From: Candidatus Uhrbacteria bacterium
GTDB lineage: Bacteria > Patescibacteriota > Patescibacteriia > 2-12-FULL-60-25
Direction of reading: 5' to 3'
NCBI GenBank assembly: GCA_021413945.1
Contig: JAIOPK010000017.1
Span: forward strand, 124,001-188,000
Length of the DNA: 64,000 nucleotides
The notes below the pieces were generated by a model. The model was not told where the DNA came from and searched no databases. It worked only from the letters and a program-made list of their open reading frames with translations. Positions 16,214 through 25,065 of the stretch are shown piece after piece. The translations under genes were made by a program, and so were the position numbers. Within the stretch, counting starts at the first letter, position 1. Each line of letters opens with the position of its first letter.

Positions 16214-17098
16214 ATGCAGACCAAGTGGATTTTCCCGCTCCTTCTCAGCTTGATGTTCCTGCTCTTCACCGGCTGCACGACGCTCGACGTCACGCCGCCC
16301 GGTGGGGACGTCACGCTCGACTCCGACTTCGACGATGATCTCGTCGACGACGGCGTGGACAACTGCCCCGAGCTCGACAACGCCGACCAGGCTAACTGGG
16401 ACGGCGACATGCTCGGCGACGTCTGCGACGACGATGATGACAACGACGGCTTCCTCGACCCGGTCGACAACTGCCAGCTCATGGCAAACGACCAGGCCGA
16501 CATCGACGGCGACTTCTACGGAGACGCCTGCGACATGGTCGACGACACCGCGTGCCGGGAATCCGTTCCGGTGCACGAGTGCGACGGCGGCTGGGTCGTC
16601 TGCGAGCCCGAGCCCATCGCCGACGTTCCGGTGGGCCACGTGATCCGCGTCTGGTCGACTTCGGCCGGCGGCGCACTCTACTGGCTCGGCGCCGATGGTC
16701 GACGCTACGTCTTCCCCAACGAGGCGACGTACCGCTCGTGGTATCCCGTCAACGCCGACTGCCCCGTGATCCGCCAGATCTCGGAAGCGGACATGCGCGA
16801 CATCCCGATCGGCGGCAACGTGACTATGCGTCCCGGTGTCCACCTGCTCAAGATCACGACCGATCCCGCGCTCTACGCGGTCTCGCGCGGCGGTGTCCTG
16901 CACCGCCTCGACTCCGAGGCCACGGCGGAGGCGCTCTATGGACTCGGCTGGTGGCGCGAGCACACGGTCGACGTCCCCGATGTGTTCTTCGTGAACTACA
17001 CGATCGGCTCGCCGATCTTCTCCGCTTCGGACTACGATCCGTTCGCGGAGTTCACCGGCACCGACACCATCGATCAAGATCTCGGGTTGACGCCGTAA
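16214..17098 (+). CDS. secreted lipoprotein with thrombospondin type 3-like calcium repeats
   Basis: 294 aa. A lipoprotein signal peptide ends in LFTGC with the lipidated cysteine at residue 21. Residues 35-110 are Asp-rich repeats of the thrombospondin type 3 kind (VDNCPELDNADQ, DGDMLGDVCDDDDDNDG, VDNCQLMANDQADIDGD), which bind calcium. The C-terminal domain (about 145-285) carries GRRYVFPNEATYRSWYP, IPIGGNVTMRPG and VFFVNYTIGSPI and is clearly homologous to the end of the secreted protein at 25066. GAGAGAG lies 8 bases before the ATG. It is a single-gene unit with promoter and terminator, and probably a cell-surface protein. Confidence 0.85.
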   Translation: MQTKWIFPLLLSLMFLLFTGCTTLDVTPPGGDVTLDSDFDDDLVDDGVDNCPELDNADQANWDGDMLGDVCDDDDDNDGFLDPVDNCQLMANDQADIDGDFYGDACDMVDDTACRESVPVHECDGGWVVCEPEPIADVPVGHVIRVWSTSAGGALYWLGADGRRYVFPNEATYRSWYPVNADCPVIRQISEADMRDIPIGGNVTMRPGVHLLKITTDPALYAVSRGGVLHRLDSEATAEALYGLGWWREHTVDVPDVFFVNYTIGSPIFSASDYDPFAEFTGTDTIDQDLGLTP

Positions 17099-17120
17099 GG
17101 CGACCCCGAGCCAAACGCTG

Positions 17121-17154
17121 AACGGCCCGCTTCCTAACTAGGAGGCGGGCCGTT
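17121..17154. terminator. terminator between converging genes at 16214 and 17176
   Basis: Long stem AACGGCCCGCTTCCT / AGGAGGCGGGCCGTT (one mismatch) followed by TTGCATTT. Confidence 0.75.
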
Positions 17155-17175
17155 TGCATTTCCGTTAGTATTTTA

Positions 17176-19023
17176 TTACCGCCACCCCCAGCTCGTCCGC
17201 ACGTACCAGCTGCTGATATTGAGGAATCGATCCGCGGGCTTGAGCAGGCGCAGGTCGCCCGTACCCTGGATGCGACGCGACAGGATGTAGGCATACACGG
17301 GACGGAGCAAAAACAATGCCGGAGTCCGTTCCGCGATTTCATCCGAAAACAACATGCGTGCTTCAATCAACTGCTTCGTATTTGTGGCGCTTGCCACACG
17401 TTCAAGCGCGAGATCGACATCACGGTCCGCAAGATTCGACAAGTTCAACCCGTTGCCCGAAGCGTTCTTGCTTGCCCAGAAAGCGGTCAAATCCTGATTG
17501 GGCGGAAGTAGGACATTGGTGACAAGAATTTGATAATCGCGTTTCTCGAGTGCACTGCGCAGCAGGACTTCCGGCTCATCGGTCACGATCGTTACCTCCG
17601 CGCCCAAGAGCGACCAGCGTCGTTTCAAGAGCTCCGCAACTTTCTGTAGATCCGGTTGATTGGGAGCGAGAATAGTGAGGACGAGGTTCGTCGAGCTCGC
17701 CGTCGATGTTGCTGTGGCCGTTCGAGATGTTCCCGCTCCGATGAATTGCCGCACGGTTCCACCTTCCGGTAGTTTCCAGCCGATTGTTTCCAATTTTTTT
17801 CGCGCCGCCTCCAGATCCGGCTTGGTTCCGGTGGCATAGTCGAGGAACGGATACGGAGAAGTAGCGATCGAGATATGTTCGCCCAAGAGAGAGGCAAGCT
17901 CCGCTGGATCGACGGCCATCGCAAGCGCTTCACGCATGTGAACGTCTTTGAGAAGATCTTGTTTGACGTTAAAGAACGCGATTGTTTCCTGCGGAAGCTC
18001 GATTCTGCGTATCGCATAGTTTTCACCCGGCAGTGTCGATGCCTCCGCCCACGGCAAGAACGCGAGCCCGTCGATTTGCCCGTTGCGCAAAGCCGTCTCC
18101 GCTTGCGGGCGATCCGGGAAGAAGCGCATGCGCACTTCCTCGATCAGCGGTTTGATGCCGTAAAACGAGGAGAAGCGTTTGAGATTGAAATGTAATATTT
18201 GTCCTCGGCTATCGCGCGTGAATGTCGATACCTGATACGGACCCGAACCGACCGGCTTCAGGTTGGCATCGGCAAGATGCGCGTTGGCATCCGGAATGTC
18301 CTCCCAGATATGCGCGGGCAAGATGCCGAGCGTGAGAGAAATGAGAAAGCTTGGATCCGGAGCCGGCAATTGGAATTGCACGGTAAATTCATCCGCGCGA
18401 ATCACGGAAACACCGCTAAATTGTCCGGCAAGCGGACTGCGCGCGGCGGGATTCTTGACGGCATCGTAGGTAAATTTTACGTCGTCGGCCGTCAGAGGCA
18501 CGCCATCGTGGAAACGAATGTCCTTACGCAGTGTGACCTCAAGAGTTTTTCCATCCTCGCTCCACTGATAGCGTTCCGCTAAATCCGGAACGGGTTCGAG
18601 ATGCTCATTCGGGCGGAACAGTCCGGAAAAAATCAGGCCCGTGAGGTCGCGGTCCACGTCATTGAGCGGCGCAAAGAGGGGGTTGATGAGCTTAGGCGAG
18701 CCGACCAGTCCTTCCGTATAGGTTCCTCCGACGCCCGGCACCGGAACAAGTCTTGTCGCTGCGAGATCCGCCGTTCCAAGCATCAAGGCGGCCAAGAGAA
18801 CAAAGAAGGCGCCCCAGAATATTTTTCGCTCGCCGGCATTGAGGACGCGGTTCACAAAGCGTAACTGTCTAAAGCTCGGAACCGTCGACGGCTTGGTCAC
18901 GGATAAGACGAGCGCATGGTCGGCATGTGAATGCGGTTTGACCTCATGCGAATCTCCGGAAGGCTGTTGCCAAAAAAAGACCCGTTGCCAGAGTTTCCGT
19001 AGACGTTCAAGCCAGATATTCAT
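17176..19023 (-). CDS. extracellular solute-binding protein, family 5 (peptide/nickel-type)
   Basis: 615 aa. A cytoplasmic N-terminus of about 65 residues leads into one transmembrane helix (about 70-90), then the SBP_bac_5 fold: GLVGSPKLINPLFAPLNDVDRDLTGLIFSGLF, LAERYQWSEDGKTLEVTLRKDIRFHDG and PLTADDVKFTYDAVK are family hallmarks. It is membrane-tethered rather than a lipoprotein. No ABC permease or ATPase genes are beside it, so the transporter partner is unknown. secG lies just upstream on the same strand, an association I recall from other CPR genomes. TAGGAT lies 9 bases before the ATG, predicting a leaderless mRNA. Confidence 0.85.
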   Translation of the reverse strand: MNIWLERLRKLWQRVFFWQQPSGDSHEVKPHSHADHALVLSVTKPSTVPSFRQLRFVNRVLNAGERKIFWGAFFVLLAALMLGTADLAATRLVPVPGVGGTYTEGLVGSPKLINPLFAPLNDVDRDLTGLIFSGLFRPNEHLEPVPDLAERYQWSEDGKTLEVTLRKDIRFHDGVPLTADDVKFTYDAVKNPAARSPLAGQFSGVSVIRADEFTVQFQLPAPDPSFLISLTLGILPAHIWEDIPDANAHLADANLKPVGSGPYQVSTFTRDSRGQILHFNLKRFSSFYGIKPLIEEVRMRFFPDRPQAETALRNGQIDGLAFLPWAEASTLPGENYAIRRIELPQETIAFFNVKQDLLKDVHMREALAMAVDPAELASLLGEHISIATSPYPFLDYATGTKPDLEAARKKLETIGWKLPEGGTVRQFIGAGTSRTATATSTASSTNLVLTILAPNQPDLQKVAELLKRRWSLLGAEVTIVTDEPEVLLRSALEKRDYQILVTNVLLPPNQDLTAFWASKNASGNGLNLSNLADRDVDLALERVASATNTKQLIEARMLFSDEIAERTPALFLLRPVYAYILSRRIQGTGDLRLLKPADRFLNISSWYVRTSWGWR

Positions 19024-19082
19024 GTACGTTCAATCCTACCCCACCAATTCCTACGCTTCCAGACGGAAGCGGGAAACGGTGA

Positions 19083-19304
19083 TTAGGCAAGGAACAGATT
19101 CAAGATCGCCGTACCGACAAAAAGACAGCCGATCGCGATCGTAGCGTAGAACAAGCCTTTTTCCAGGCCGCGTTTGGTGCGGAAAACATTGCCTTCACCG
19201 CCAAAAGCTCCACCCAATCCCGTCCCGCGCTGTTGAAGCAAGATGGTCACGCTCAAAAGCACCGCAAAGGCGATCATGGCGACGGCAAGAATGGTTGATC
19301 TCAT
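19083..19304 (-). CDS. secG: preprotein translocase subunit SecG
   Basis: 73 aa with two transmembrane helices (about 4-24 and 52-72) separated by the conserved cytoplasmic loop LLQQRGTGLGGAFGGEGNVFRTKRGLEK. It is part of the SecYEG channel. Promoter TTGACG-17-TAACCT ends 9 bases before the ATG, with no Shine-Dalgarno sequence, so the mRNA is probably leaderless; the promoter is back-to-back with that of the DsbA-like gene. Confidence 0.92.
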   Translation of the reverse strand: MRSTILAVAMIAFAVLLSVTILLQQRGTGLGGAFGGEGNVFRTKRGLEKGLFYATIAIGCLFVGTAILNLFLA

Positions 19305-19313
19305 AACGGCCGT

Positions 19314-19362
19314 AGGTTAGCCGTTGGCCCTCGTTCCGTCAACCGTCTCGGCATGGTAAAAT
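19314..19362. promoter_or_regulatory. overlapping divergent promoters, secG (-) and DsbA-like gene (+)
   Basis: Minus strand: TTGACG at 19342-19337, 17 bases, TAACCT at 19319-19314. Plus strand: TTCCGT at 19334-19339, 17 bases, TAAAAT at 19357-19362. The two -35 boxes overlap, so the two export-related genes could compete for polymerase. Confidence 0.65.
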
Positions 19363-19370
19363 ACGGCCTG

Positions 19371-20096
19371 ATGTCACTTGGAAAAACCCTCGGCCTTGGC
19401 CTCGCCATTGTCCTTACGATCCTCCTAGGCTCTTTTGTCTGGCAGGTATCCGTCTATTATCGATCCATCCGCTCCGGCGAGCCTAATCCCATTCAGCGTG
19501 AACGCATCCGTTTCTCCATCGACCGCGCCTTGGCCGACCGCGCCGTCCGCGAATCGCAGAATCGTGCGCCTGTCCTCGACGATGCCCGCGCTCCCTACAT
19601 CGGCGCCGATCGTCCGGTGGTGACAATTATCGAATTTCTCGACTACGGCTGTCCGTTCTGCCAAGCATCGTTTGAACCCGTGCGCGAGCTTGTTACCGAG
19701 CGTAATGAGGAGGTCCGACTCGTGATTCGCGATTTCCCCGTCGACGTCCTCCACCCGGGGGCCACACGTGCCGCAACCGCCGCCCGCTGTGCCGCCGACC
19801 AAGGACGATTCTGGCCCTATCACGACAAGCTCTTTCTGTTGAAACAGTCGGAGTTTACCGATGTGGAACTCAACCGCCTCGCGCGTGAAACCGGTTTGGA
19901 TGAAGGAGATTTCCGCGTCTGCCTCGACGATGGCGACGCGCTCGCACGCGTCAACGCCGATCTGGAAGCCGGCCTCAAAGCCGGCGTGGAAGGCACGCCC
20001 ACGTTCTTTTTCAACGGCGTAAAAGTCGAGGGTGCTCTCGACCGCGAAACGTTGCTTTTGATGGTGAACGAGTTCGCGGCCCGTGCAAAAAAATAG
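19371..20096 (+). CDS. DsbA-family thiol:disulfide oxidoreductase, membrane-anchored
   Basis: 241 aa from the ATG at 19371; the ATG at 19353 overlaps the promoter -10 box TAAAAT and cannot be the start. One N-terminal transmembrane helix (about 8-28) is followed by a thioredoxin-like DsbA domain with active site CPFC in FLDYGCPFCQASFEPVREL, the cis-proline region GVEGTPTFFFNG, and ARCAADQGRFWPYHDKLF. It should oxidise or isomerise disulfides outside the membrane. The gene 4 bases downstream encodes a cysteine-rich exported protein, a plausible substrate. Confidence 0.9.
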   Translation: MSLGKTLGLGLAIVLTILLGSFVWQVSVYYRSIRSGEPNPIQRERIRFSIDRALADRAVRESQNRAPVLDDARAPYIGADRPVVTIIEFLDYGCPFCQASFEPVRELVTERNEEVRLVIRDFPVDVLHPGATRAATAARCAADQGRFWPYHDKLFLLKQSEFTDVELNRLARETGLDEGDFRVCLDDGDALARVNADLEAGLKAGVEGTPTFFFNGVKVEGALDRETLLLMVNEFAARAKK

Positions 20097-20100
20097 GTGT

Positions 20101-20850
20101 ATGCGTTTTTTTCGCCTGAAGCTCGTTCGCGTCATCGGAGCATTGCTCCCGATGTTGTTTCTCCTTCTCTCCTCCACAGCCGTATCAGCGGTCGAGATTC
20201 AAGTTCATTGCTGGTGCAAAAAACAGACGACAAATATTTGCAACCACGTGGAACGCACGGCGGATGTTCCGATCAGTATCGGCGAGGCCTTTGCCCGTGA
20301 TCGCGACATCACCTGTGCGGTTTGTACCGAGTATTGCAACTCACAGCCGGGAGACTGGACGATCACGCATTGCGAACCATCCTATCGGGAAGAAATTTGT
20401 ACGGAATGCGTGGCGGATCCGGCGAGCAGCTGTACGGCCGCAAGAGGTGCACACGCAGCCTACTCCGCAACCTGTGATCCGGAAGCGACAGAGTCCGCGC
20501 CGATCTCGCTCGGTGTCTCCGTCGGCGGCATCAGACAGGTTTCCGGTTTGCCGCAATACATCAACACGATCTATAGCTATTTAGTATCCGTTATTCTCGT
20601 CGTCGCCATTGTCATGGTCGTGTACGGCGGCTTCCTCTACCTGACGGGCGCAGCCGGCATGGGATCCATCCAGCGCGGCAAGCAGATCATCAAAGACGCC
20701 ATCGTCGGCATGATTATCGTGCTCGCGGCCTATGCGATTCTTCAAACGATCAATACAAGTACGACGCAATTCAAGCTCAGTCCAAAAAAGATCGAATGCA
20801 TCGCCATTCCGCCGACGGTACCTTCTTCGACGAAACCCGCAACGGAATAA
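20101..20850 (+). CDS. cysteine-rich exported protein with VirB2/TrbC-like pilin domain
   Basis: 249 aa from ATG 20101. A signal peptide (about 1-30, ending TAVSA) is followed by a cysteine-rich region of about 100 residues (at least ten Cys: [23 protein letters not shown]), then two hydrophobic helices (about 155-180 and 200-222) separated by [18 protein letters not shown], an arrangement typical of TrbC/VirB2-type pilins and CPR 'pilin' proteins. No other conjugation or type IV secretion gene is in the window. It is probably translated with the DsbA-like protein, which could form its disulfides. Confidence 0.65.
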   Translation: MRFFRLKLVRVIGALLPMLFLLLSSTAVSAVEIQVHCWCKKQTTNICNHVERTADVPISIGEAFARDRDITCAVCTEYCNSQPGDWTITHCEPSYREEICTECVADPASSCTAARGAHAAYSATCDPEATESAPISLGVSVGGIRQVSGLPQYINTIYSYLVSVILVVAIVMVVYGGFLYLTGAAGMGSIQRGKQIIKDAIVGMIIVLAAYAILQTINTSTTQFKLSPKKIECIAIPPTVPSSTKPATE

Positions 20851-20910
20851 ACCCGCCGCCAGGTGAGGCTCTTGTCATATGGCACAATCGGTGGTAGCCT
20901 CGCCGCCAAC

Positions 20911-23790
20911 ATGTCATTCAAGAAGTTGCATGACACGATCTCCATTAAAGGAGCTCGCGTCCATAACCTGAAGAACGTTTCCATCGACCTCCCAAAAAAC
21001 AACTTTATTGTTGTGACGGGGCTCTCGGGATCGGGAAAATCTTCACTCGCCTTCGATACCATCCACGCCGAGGGACAGCGCCGATACATGGAATCCATGT
21101 CATCGTACGCACGGCAGTTCATGGAATTGCAGGACAAGCCTGATGTCGATGAGATCACGGGTCTTTCACCGACCATCGCCATCGACCAGAAAACGACTTC
21201 ACACAATCCGCGCTCCACCGTCGGTACCGTCACGGAAGTTTACGACTTCCTCCGTTTGCTTTACGCCCGCGCCGGCCGAGCTCACTGCGTACAATGCGGT
21301 TCACCCGTAATCGAGCAGACAACGCGTGAAATTGCGGACAAAGTTCTTGCACTTGCAGACAAGTCGACCATTTTATTGATGGCCCCAGTCGTCCGCGCTC
21401 AAAAAGGCGAGCACAAAGTCGCGATGCAAAGCGTAAAGAACGCCGGTTTCCGCGAAGTGAGATTCGATGGCACCATTGTCGACCTCGATGAGATCCTCCA
21501 AGCCCGCATCGACAAGGCGGAAGAGCATACAATTGAAGTTGTCGTTCAGCGTCTGACCAAAGGCAGTGGTCTCGTGATCGATTCCGTCCTCGAATTCGTC
21601 AAACAAACGCTCGATTTTGGAAATGGTCTCGTAATGATCATCGATGAAGAGACGGGCGAGGAGAAATTGTTCTCACAATCACTGTTCTGCGCCAACTGTA
21701 ATCTTTCCTTACCGACACTGGAGCCGCGTCTCTTCTCATTTAACTCGCCCCACGGCGCTTGTCCCGCTTGTACCGGCCTCGGAACCAAGCTTGTGCTTGA
21801 ACCGGAGTTAGTCATCCCAAATAAAAAGCTCACGATCGCCCAAGGCGCGATCAAACCGTGGACGCGCATCGCCGGAAATCAGACGGCGCATTTGAAGAAG
21901 CTGGAAGAAGTCGGCGCCAAGCACGGTTTTACGATCAATCAGCCTGTCGTCGAGTTCTCACCCAAGGCCATGAAGGCTTTGTTCGAGGGCGACGGTGAAT
22001 TTGAAGGCATTTTGGCGATGCTCGAGGCCAAACACAAAGAAACCGATTCCGAATACGTCCAAAAAGAGATCGAGGCATACATGCGCGTGCTCACGTGTCC
22101 CGATTGTAACGGCCGCCGTCTCCGCAAAGAGTCGCTTGCCGTCACCATGGCCGGCAAATCCCTCGCCGACTTGGTCTTCTTACCGCTCGATGAGGTTCTT
22201 GCGTTCTTCCTCGGCCTTGGAAAAGGCACGGGCAAGGCAAAAGACTCGGCTTCGTTCAAAGGCTCCAAGATTGCCAAGCTCAAAGGCGAGAAAAAAGCGG
22301 ACGCCAACGGCTTCACGGAACGTGAACGTCTCGTGTTCGATCAAGTCTCCGGAGAAATCCGCCGCCGCCTTCAGAACTTGATGGATGTCGGTTTGGATTA
22401 TCTGACGCTCGACCGCTCGGCCATGTCGCTTTCCGGCGGAGAAGCTCAGCGCGTGCGCTTGGCCGCCCAGCTCGGCTCGGAATTGTCCGGTGTCATCTAT
22501 ATTCTCGATGAACCCTCGATCGGTTTGCATCCTCGCGACAACGATAAGTTGATTCACACGATCAAGCGTCTCCGCGATCTCGGTAACACCGTCATTGTCG
22601 TGGAGCACGACGACGCCATCATGAAAGCCGCCGATTGGATCGTCGACGTTGGCCCTGGCGCCGGAGAATACGGCGGACACATCATCAGTGAAGGCACGCT
22701 CGCCGAGATTAAGAAGGATAAAGAATCGGTTACGGGACAATATCTCTCGGGCAAGATGAAACTTGAGCGGCCAAAAGTGCGCCGCAAGGGGAATGGCAAG
22801 GCGATTACGGTACGCGGAGCCACGGCGTTCAATTTGAAAAACGTCGACGTGCGTTTTCCGCTCGGCCAGCTCGTCTGCGTCACCGGCGTTTCCGGTTCCG
22901 GTAAGTCCACGCTCGTGCTCGACATCCTTGGTCGATCCCTCTCGTCACATTTCTTTGGCGCAAAAGACCCGATCGGGGAGCACAAGAAAATCGAGGGAAT
23001 CGATCATCTCGATAAAGTCGTCTCTGTCGACCAATCACCAATCGGCCGCACACCTCGATCGAACCCCGCAACCTACACGGGCGTCTTTACCGCGATCCGC
23101 GATTTATTTACAGAAATCCCCGAGGCAAAAATGCGCGGATTCGACGCCGGCAAGTTCTCGTTCAACGTCAAAGGCGGCGGACGCTGTGAGCCTTGTGGCG
23201 GCGACGGCTACATCCAAATCGCGATGCAATTTTTGCCTGACGTCTACGTCGAGTGTCATGAGTGTCACGGCAAGCGCTACAACTTGGAGGCACTTGAGAT
23301 CCACTATCGCGGCAAAACCATCGCCGATGTTCTCGACATGACGGTTGAAGAAGGCCGCCGCTTCTTCGTCGACCAACCCGCCATCTACGAGAAGCTTTCC
23401 GTCTTGCACGAGGTCGGTCTCGGCTACGTCCGCCTCGGCCAACCGGCCACCACGCTCTCCGGTGGAGAAGCTCAGCGCGTAAAACTCGCCACCGAGCTCT
23501 CCAGACGCGCCACAGGCCGTACGCTCTACATTCTGGATGAACCGACCACAGGCCTCCACTTCGACGACATCAAACGCCTCATGGTCGTTCTGAACGCCTT
23601 GGTCGATAAAGGTAACTCCGTCCTCGTCATCGAGCACAACCTCGACGTCGTCAGCCTCGCCGACTGGGTCATCGACATGGGCCCTGAAGGCGGATTGCGA
23701 GGAGGCATGCTCGTCGCGGAAGGAACGCCGGAAGTGATCGCGAAGAATAAGAAGTCTTGGACCGGAAAGTATTTAAAGGAAGTGATGTAA
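20911..23790 (+). CDS. uvrA: excinuclease ABC subunit A
   Basis: 959 aa, normal length. Two ABC modules: Walker [15 protein letters not shown] and [15 protein letters not shown], signature [12 protein letters not shown] and [12 protein letters not shown], and the zinc-finger cysteines CANC...CPAC and CEPCGGDGY...CHEC. It is the damage-recognition ATPase of nucleotide excision repair. The start at 20911 ([12 protein letters not shown]) is chosen over 20863 because a promoter TTGTCA-17-TAGCCT ends 10 bases before it, giving a leaderless mRNA. uvrB and uvrC are not nearby. Confidence 0.95.
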   Translation: MSFKKLHDTISIKGARVHNLKNVSIDLPKNNFIVVTGLSGSGKSSLAFDTIHAEGQRRYMESMSSYARQFMELQDKPDVDEITGLSPTIAIDQKTTSHNPRSTVGTVTEVYDFLRLLYARAGRAHCVQCGSPVIEQTTREIADKVLALADKSTILLMAPVVRAQKGEHKVAMQSVKNAGFREVRFDGTIVDLDEILQARIDKAEEHTIEVVVQRLTKGSGLVIDSVLEFVKQTLDFGNGLVMIIDEETGEEKLFSQSLFCANCNLSLPTLEPRLFSFNSPHGACPACTGLGTKLVLEPELVIPNKKLTIAQGAIKPWTRIAGNQTAHLKKLEEVGAKHGFTINQPVVEFSPKAMKALFEGDGEFEGILAMLEAKHKETDSEYVQKEIEAYMRVLTCPDCNGRRLRKESLAVTMAGKSLADLVFLPLDEVLAFFLGLGKGTGKAKDSASFKGSKIAKLKGEKKADANGFTERERLVFDQVSGEIRRRLQNLMDVGLDYLTLDRSAMSLSGGEAQRVRLAAQLGSELSGVIYILDEPSIGLHPRDNDKLIHTIKRLRDLGNTVIVVEHDDAIMKAADWIVDVGPGAGEYGGHIISEGTLAEIKKDKESVTGQYLSGKMKLERPKVRRKGNGKAITVRGATAFNLKNVDVRFPLGQLVCVTGVSGSGKSTLVLDILGRSLSSHFFGAKDPIGEHKKIEGIDHLDKVVSVDQSPIGRTPRSNPATYTGVFTAIRDLFTEIPEAKMRGFDAGKFSFNVKGGGRCEPCGGDGYIQIAMQFLPDVYVECHECHGKRYNLEALEIHYRGKTIADVLDMTVEEGRRFFVDQPAIYEKLSVLHEVGLGYVRLGQPATTLSGGEAQRVKLATELSRRATGRTLYILDEPTTGLHFDDIKRLMVVLNALVDKGNSVLVIEHNLDVVSLADWVIDMGPEGGLRGGMLVAEGTPEVIAKNKKSWTGKYLKEVM

Positions 23791-23798
23791 AGCAACCG

Positions 23799-23825
23799 AA
23801 TAGGCATTGACAAAATGCCTATTTT
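23799..23825 (+). terminator. uvrA terminator nested with the next promoter
   Basis: Perfect 10-bp stem AATAGGCATT / AATGCCTATT with loop GACAA and a short T-tract. The -35 box of the next gene (TTGACA, 23807-23812) lies in the end of the 5' arm and the loop. Confidence 0.6.
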
Positions 23826-23835
23826 GATATAAGAA
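23807..23835 (+). promoter_or_regulatory. promoter of the gene at 23939
   Basis: TTGACA at 23807-23812, 17 bases, TAAGAA at 23830-23835. The leader is about 100 nt and contains a small CCGTG/CACGG hairpin near 23850. Confidence 0.75.
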
Positions 23836-23938
23836 ATCTTTACCGCCGCCGTGCGAATCACGGCACTCCAACAAATCCGAACAACCCGCAAAAGCATCAC
23901 AGCCGTTGCGGAAACAGACGGATTCGTAGGAGCCCAAC

Positions 23939-24580
23939 ATGTCCAAGGAAGTCACTAAAAAACAGATCGGTTCCATCGTCACCCTTCTCGTTGCCGGCAA
24001 GGTGCCATTCGAGGATGCAAAGGAATTCATTAATAAGTACAAGAACGTACCGTCGGAGAAGAGGTGGAAGCAGGATCATTCGACCAAGGAGGACTGTTAC
24101 CGCATCCATGTGAGCTACGCCGAGCTTCCCGGAGTCGCGGCGCTCGAGAAGAAGTTCATGGGCAAGGGTAGCGTCTCCTCTCTCTTTGACGGTCGCATGT
24201 GGAGCCGCCACAAGTCTTGCGCCAAGATCGATGAGACCCCGGGCGATCGTGAATTCCTGGTCGCAGAGGTCCCTACCGAGTTCCTCAATAAGCAGACCGA
24301 CTCGGTTCGGGATGCTCTCGCCGTCCGCCTCGGTCTTGGAGGATGGCGCTTTGCGATCGAGACGGAGGCCGTTGAGTTCATGGAAGCCCGGCCCACCCCC
24401 CAGCTCAAAAGTTTGATCTGTGCCCTCGGTTCGTCCGCGTTCGGCGATGACGGCCTCCAGAGCGTGGCGGTGCTGCTCGTGGGCAACGACACCCGCATTC
24501 TGACCGGCTACTGGCTCGGCCGCGAGCTGCACTATTTCGTTAGCCTGCTCCTCGTCCGCAAGGCATCCTTGGCACTTTGA
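23939..24580 (+). CDS. hypothetical protein, second member of the FLAVRK-type family, 213 aa
   Basis: Function unknown. The C-terminal half aligns with the protein at 8384: FLNKQTDSVRDALA, ETEAVEFMEARPTPQLKSL, CALGSSAFGDDG, GNDTRILTGYW and LLLVRK correspond to LNK-DKALA, EELLAFAVKYPEL, VALGSVYRVDG, GSERRLHFSW and FLAVRK. The N-terminal halves do not obviously match. No membrane segment is present. GGAG lies 8 bases before the ATG. It is a single-gene unit between uvrA and rplS with its own promoter and terminator. Confidence 0.7.
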   Translation: MSKEVTKKQIGSIVTLLVAGKVPFEDAKEFINKYKNVPSEKRWKQDHSTKEDCYRIHVSYAELPGVAALEKKFMGKGSVSSLFDGRMWSRHKSCAKIDETPGDREFLVAEVPTEFLNKQTDSVRDALAVRLGLGGWRFAIETEAVEFMEARPTPQLKSLICALGSSAFGDDGLQSVAVLLVGNDTRILTGYWLGRELHYFVSLLLVRKASLAL

Positions 24581-24600
24581 CCCTCGGACACTCTGTTCCA

Positions 24601-24630
24601 GCCCCCGCATTCTTCGTGAGTGCGGGGGCC
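24601..24630 (+). terminator. intrinsic terminator of the gene at 23939
   Basis: Stem GCCCCCGCA / TGCGGGGGC with an 11-base loop; the TTGACG following it is the -35 box of rplS. Confidence 0.65.
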
Positions 24631-24659
24631 TTGACGTTTTAGGCGCCCTCGGCTAATCT
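24631..24659 (+). promoter_or_regulatory. promoter of rplS
   Basis: TTGACG at 24631-24636, 17 bases, TAATCT at 24654-24659. The predicted 5' UTR is only about 12 bases and has no Shine-Dalgarno sequence. Confidence 0.75.
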
Positions 24660-24677
24660 AAGCCCCATTCCACCCAT

Positions 24678-25037
24678 ATGTCTGAACTCGTAACCCTGCC
24701 CGTCGATATCAAGCCCTCGCAAGTCGAGTCCGGCATGACGATCCGCGTGCACCAGAAAATTAAAGACGTCAGCCCTTCCGGAGAAGAGAAGGAGCGTGTT
24801 CAGGTTTACGAAGGCCTTGTCATCAACCTCGGCGGCGGCGCCCATGCCAAAACCATGACCGTCCGCAAGATCGCTTCCGGCGTCGGCGTAGAAAAGATTT
24901 TTCCGATGCTGCTCCCGTCCATCACTCGCATCGAGCTCGTGAAAAAGGTCCGCACCCGCAAGAAGAGCATCGAGTACGTCCGCAAGAGCACCAAGCGCAT
25001 GAAGGAAATCAAAGAGGTGAAATTGAAAACCGCCTAA
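24678..25037 (+). CDS. rplS: 50S ribosomal protein bL19
   Basis: 119 aa. Matches bL19: the N-terminal fold with ESGMTIRVHQKI, YEGLVINLGGG, MTVRKIASGVGVEKIFPMLLPSITRIELVKK. It sits at the 30S-50S interface. The usual neighbours trmD and rimM are absent here. The tail after residue 95 (EYVRKSTKRMKEIKEVKLKTA) is more basic and a little longer than average. Confidence 0.95.
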   Translation: MSELVTLPVDIKPSQVESGMTIRVHQKIKDVSPSGEEKERVQVYEGLVINLGGGAHAKTMTVRKIASGVGVEKIFPMLLPSITRIELVKKVRTRKKSIEYVRKSTKRMKEIKEVKLKTA

Positions 25038-25055
25038 GAGGCGGTTTTCTTTTTG
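25026..25055. terminator. terminator between rplS and the secreted-protein operon
   Basis: 10-bp stem AAAACCGCCT / AGGCGGTTTT with loop AAG and a T-rich tail CTTTTTG; the rplS stop codon lies inside the stem. Confidence 0.8.
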
Positions 25056-25065
25056 CTTCGATGGC

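Noticed and set aside
8384..24580. The FLAVRK-type proteins as targets of a diversity-generating retroelement
   Set aside because: The variable C-terminus is suggestive, but no reverse transcriptase gene and no template repeat matching these ends is visible in the window.
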